Part shown: one piece after another, positions 7,073-7,870 of the stretch | Layout of the letters: each line of letters opens with the position of its first letter | How positions within the stretch are numbered: the first letter of the stretch is position 1 | Origin: Euzebyaceae bacterium | Lineage (GTDB): Bacteria; Actinomycetota; Nitriliruptoria; Euzebyales; Egibacteraceae | DNA length: 7,870 nt | Direction of reading: 5' to 3' | Assembly (NCBI GenBank): GCA_013696915.1 | Contig: JACCXR010000074.1 | Coordinates: 1 to 7,870 of the forward strand | The notes under the pieces: model-generated | Seen by the model: only the letters and a program-made list of their open reading frames with translations | Database searches by the model: none | What the model was told of the DNA's origin: nothing | Program-made: the position numbers and the translations under genes

Positions 7073-7870
7073 AGATCGACACCACGTTCACGGTCCACGC
7101 ACCGATCGACGACGTGTGGGCGGCGCTCTTCGACGTCGACCGCGTCACCGCATGCGTCCCCGGCGCGCAGGTCCTGGCCCAGATCGGCGAGGACGCCTAC
7201 CGGGTCGGCATGAAGGTGCGGGTCGGGCCCGTCTCCATGCAGTACCGCGGCCAGGTCGAGGTGGTCGAGCGCGACGAGGAGCAGCGGCGGGCCGTCATGC
7301 GCGGCAAGGGCAAGGAGACGCGCGGGCAGGGCACCGCCGACGCCACCGTGGAGCTGCGGCTGACCGGCGACGACGTCCAGACCCAAGGCACGGTCCACAC
7401 CGACCTGAAGCTGTCGGGCCGGGCCGCGGCCATGGGCCAGGGCATCATCGGCGACGTCGCCCAGCAGATCGTCGAGCAGTTCTCCGCCAACCTGCAGCAG
7501 ATGCTCGTTTCGACAGCGGATTCGACCCCGGAGGAGACCATGGCCGGCACACCAGAGGATGAGTCCCGCAGCGGCGACACGGTCGCCGAGGCGACCGACA
7601 CGGCGGCGGCCGGCAGCAGGCACGGCGGGGTCATCGAACCGCCGGAGCAGGCTGCGCCGGGGGAGTCGCCCGTGGAGCAGACGCGCGGCGACGAGGACAT
7701 GACCGAGGGCCAGATCGTCGGCACCCCGGGCAGCGGGACGGGCCCGGACCCGGCCAGCGTGTCCGTCCCGCCGCGGGAGGCGGCGGTCAGCGGCGGCGCC
7801 CAGTCCGAGCCGGGCGCTCGCGCCAGCGACCGGGTCGCGGCCGGCAGCGGCCCGCCGGGGCAGGGGATCT
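7069..7870 (+). CDS. coxG: CoxG, SRPBCC-family CO dehydrogenase subunit G (3' end missing)
   Basis: The frame stays open to the window end, giving 267 residues with no stop. Residues 1-145 form an SRPBCC (START-like) domain of the CO dehydrogenase subunit G family. It opens MKIDTTFTVHAPIDDVWAALFD, with ACVPGA at about 29-34, and ends in a helix GIIGDVAQQIVEQFSANLQQ. The fold holds a hydrophobic pocket. In Oligotropha, CoxG (205 residues) helps attach CO dehydrogenase to the membrane, and work on mycobacterial enzymes supports a role in taking menaquinone from the membrane to the enzyme. From residue 146 on, the protein is a Gly/Pro/Ser/Glu-rich acidic tail of at least 120 residues without lysine, probably disordered. 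A membrane-binding helix may follow outside the window. The ATG overlaps the coxE stop. Confidence 0.9.
   Translation, partial: MKIDTTFTVHAPIDDVWAALFDVDRVTACVPGAQVLAQIGEDAYRVGMKVRVGPVSMQYRGQVEVVERDEEQRRAVMRGKGKETRGQGTADATVELRLTGDDVQTQGTVHTDLKLSGRAAAMGQGIIGDVAQQIVEQFSANLQQMLVSTADSTPEETMAGTPEDESRSGDTVAEATDTAAAGSRHGGVIEPPEQAAPGESPVEQTRGDEDMTEGQIVGTPGSGTGPDPASVSVPPREAAVSGGAQSEPGARASDRVAAGSGPPGQGI

Larger units (their letters stand above)
179..7870 (+). other. cox operon: coxM-coxS-coxL-xdhC/YHS-coxD-coxE-coxG
   Basis: Seven genes run in the same direction with no gap longer than two bases. coxM and coxS are two bases apart. coxS/coxL, xdhC/coxD and coxE/coxG overlap by ATGA, coxL/xdhC by GTGA, and coxD/coxE by eight bases. 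This spacing strongly suggests one transcript and translational coupling, and so matched production of enzyme and maturation factors. No internal terminator or promoter was recognised. The operon runs past the right edge, because coxG has no stop codon in the window. Confidence 0.85.

Noticed and set aside
7116..7562. Plus-strand 148-codon frame overlapping coxG
   Set aside because: It is Arg/Gly-rich, out of frame with the well-conserved SRPBCC domain of CoxG, and has no family features.
1..7870. A new defence system, mobile element, CRISPR array or tRNA
   Set aside because: No direct-repeat array, transposase, integrase, attachment-site pair or cloverleaf was seen. All substantial coding sequence is explained by the cox operon.

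Overview
The window is about 7.9 kb of very GC-rich DNA. Codons end almost always in G or C, GTG is used as a start beside ATG, and the genes are packed with 4-base stop/start overlaps. This style fits a high-GC actinobacterium; the genus cannot be read from the window. Almost all of it is one rightward operon for aerobic carbon monoxide oxidation by a molybdenum-copper CO dehydrogenase (the cox system).

Layout. Positions 1-178 are an upstream region. It holds a possible divergent gene start at the left edge, a candidate promoter and a short leader with two competing small inverted repeats. Then come coxM (179-1066, FAD subunit), coxS (1069-1560, two [2Fe-2S] clusters) and coxL (1557-3965, Mo-Cu catalytic subunit with a form I active-site loop). 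These are followed by an XdhC/CoxI-family maturation gene with a C-terminal YHS metal-binding domain (3962-4837), coxD (4834-5757, MoxR-type AAA+ ATPase), coxE (5750-7072, von Willebrand factor A protein) and coxG (from 7069, open at the right edge). No RNA gene, insertion sequence, CRISPR array or terminator was seen.

How they work together. CoxL oxidises CO to CO2 at the [CuSMoO2] site. Electrons pass through the two iron-sulfur clusters of CoxS to FAD in CoxM, and from there to the respiratory chain. The XdhC-like protein is expected to handle or insert the molybdenum cofactor. CoxD and CoxE form a MoxR ATPase/VWA pair needed to build the sulfur-copper part of the active site. CoxG, a lipid- or quinone-binding fold with a long tail, is expected to link the soluble enzyme to the membrane quinone pool. 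Together these genes could code for a nearly complete CO-oxidation module, but the membrane proteins known from Oligotropha (CoxB, C, H, K) are not in the window.

No wholly new system is visible. The points most worth a second look are the XdhC-YHS fusion, an apparent reading-frame switch at the 5' end of coxE, and the long disordered tail of CoxG.
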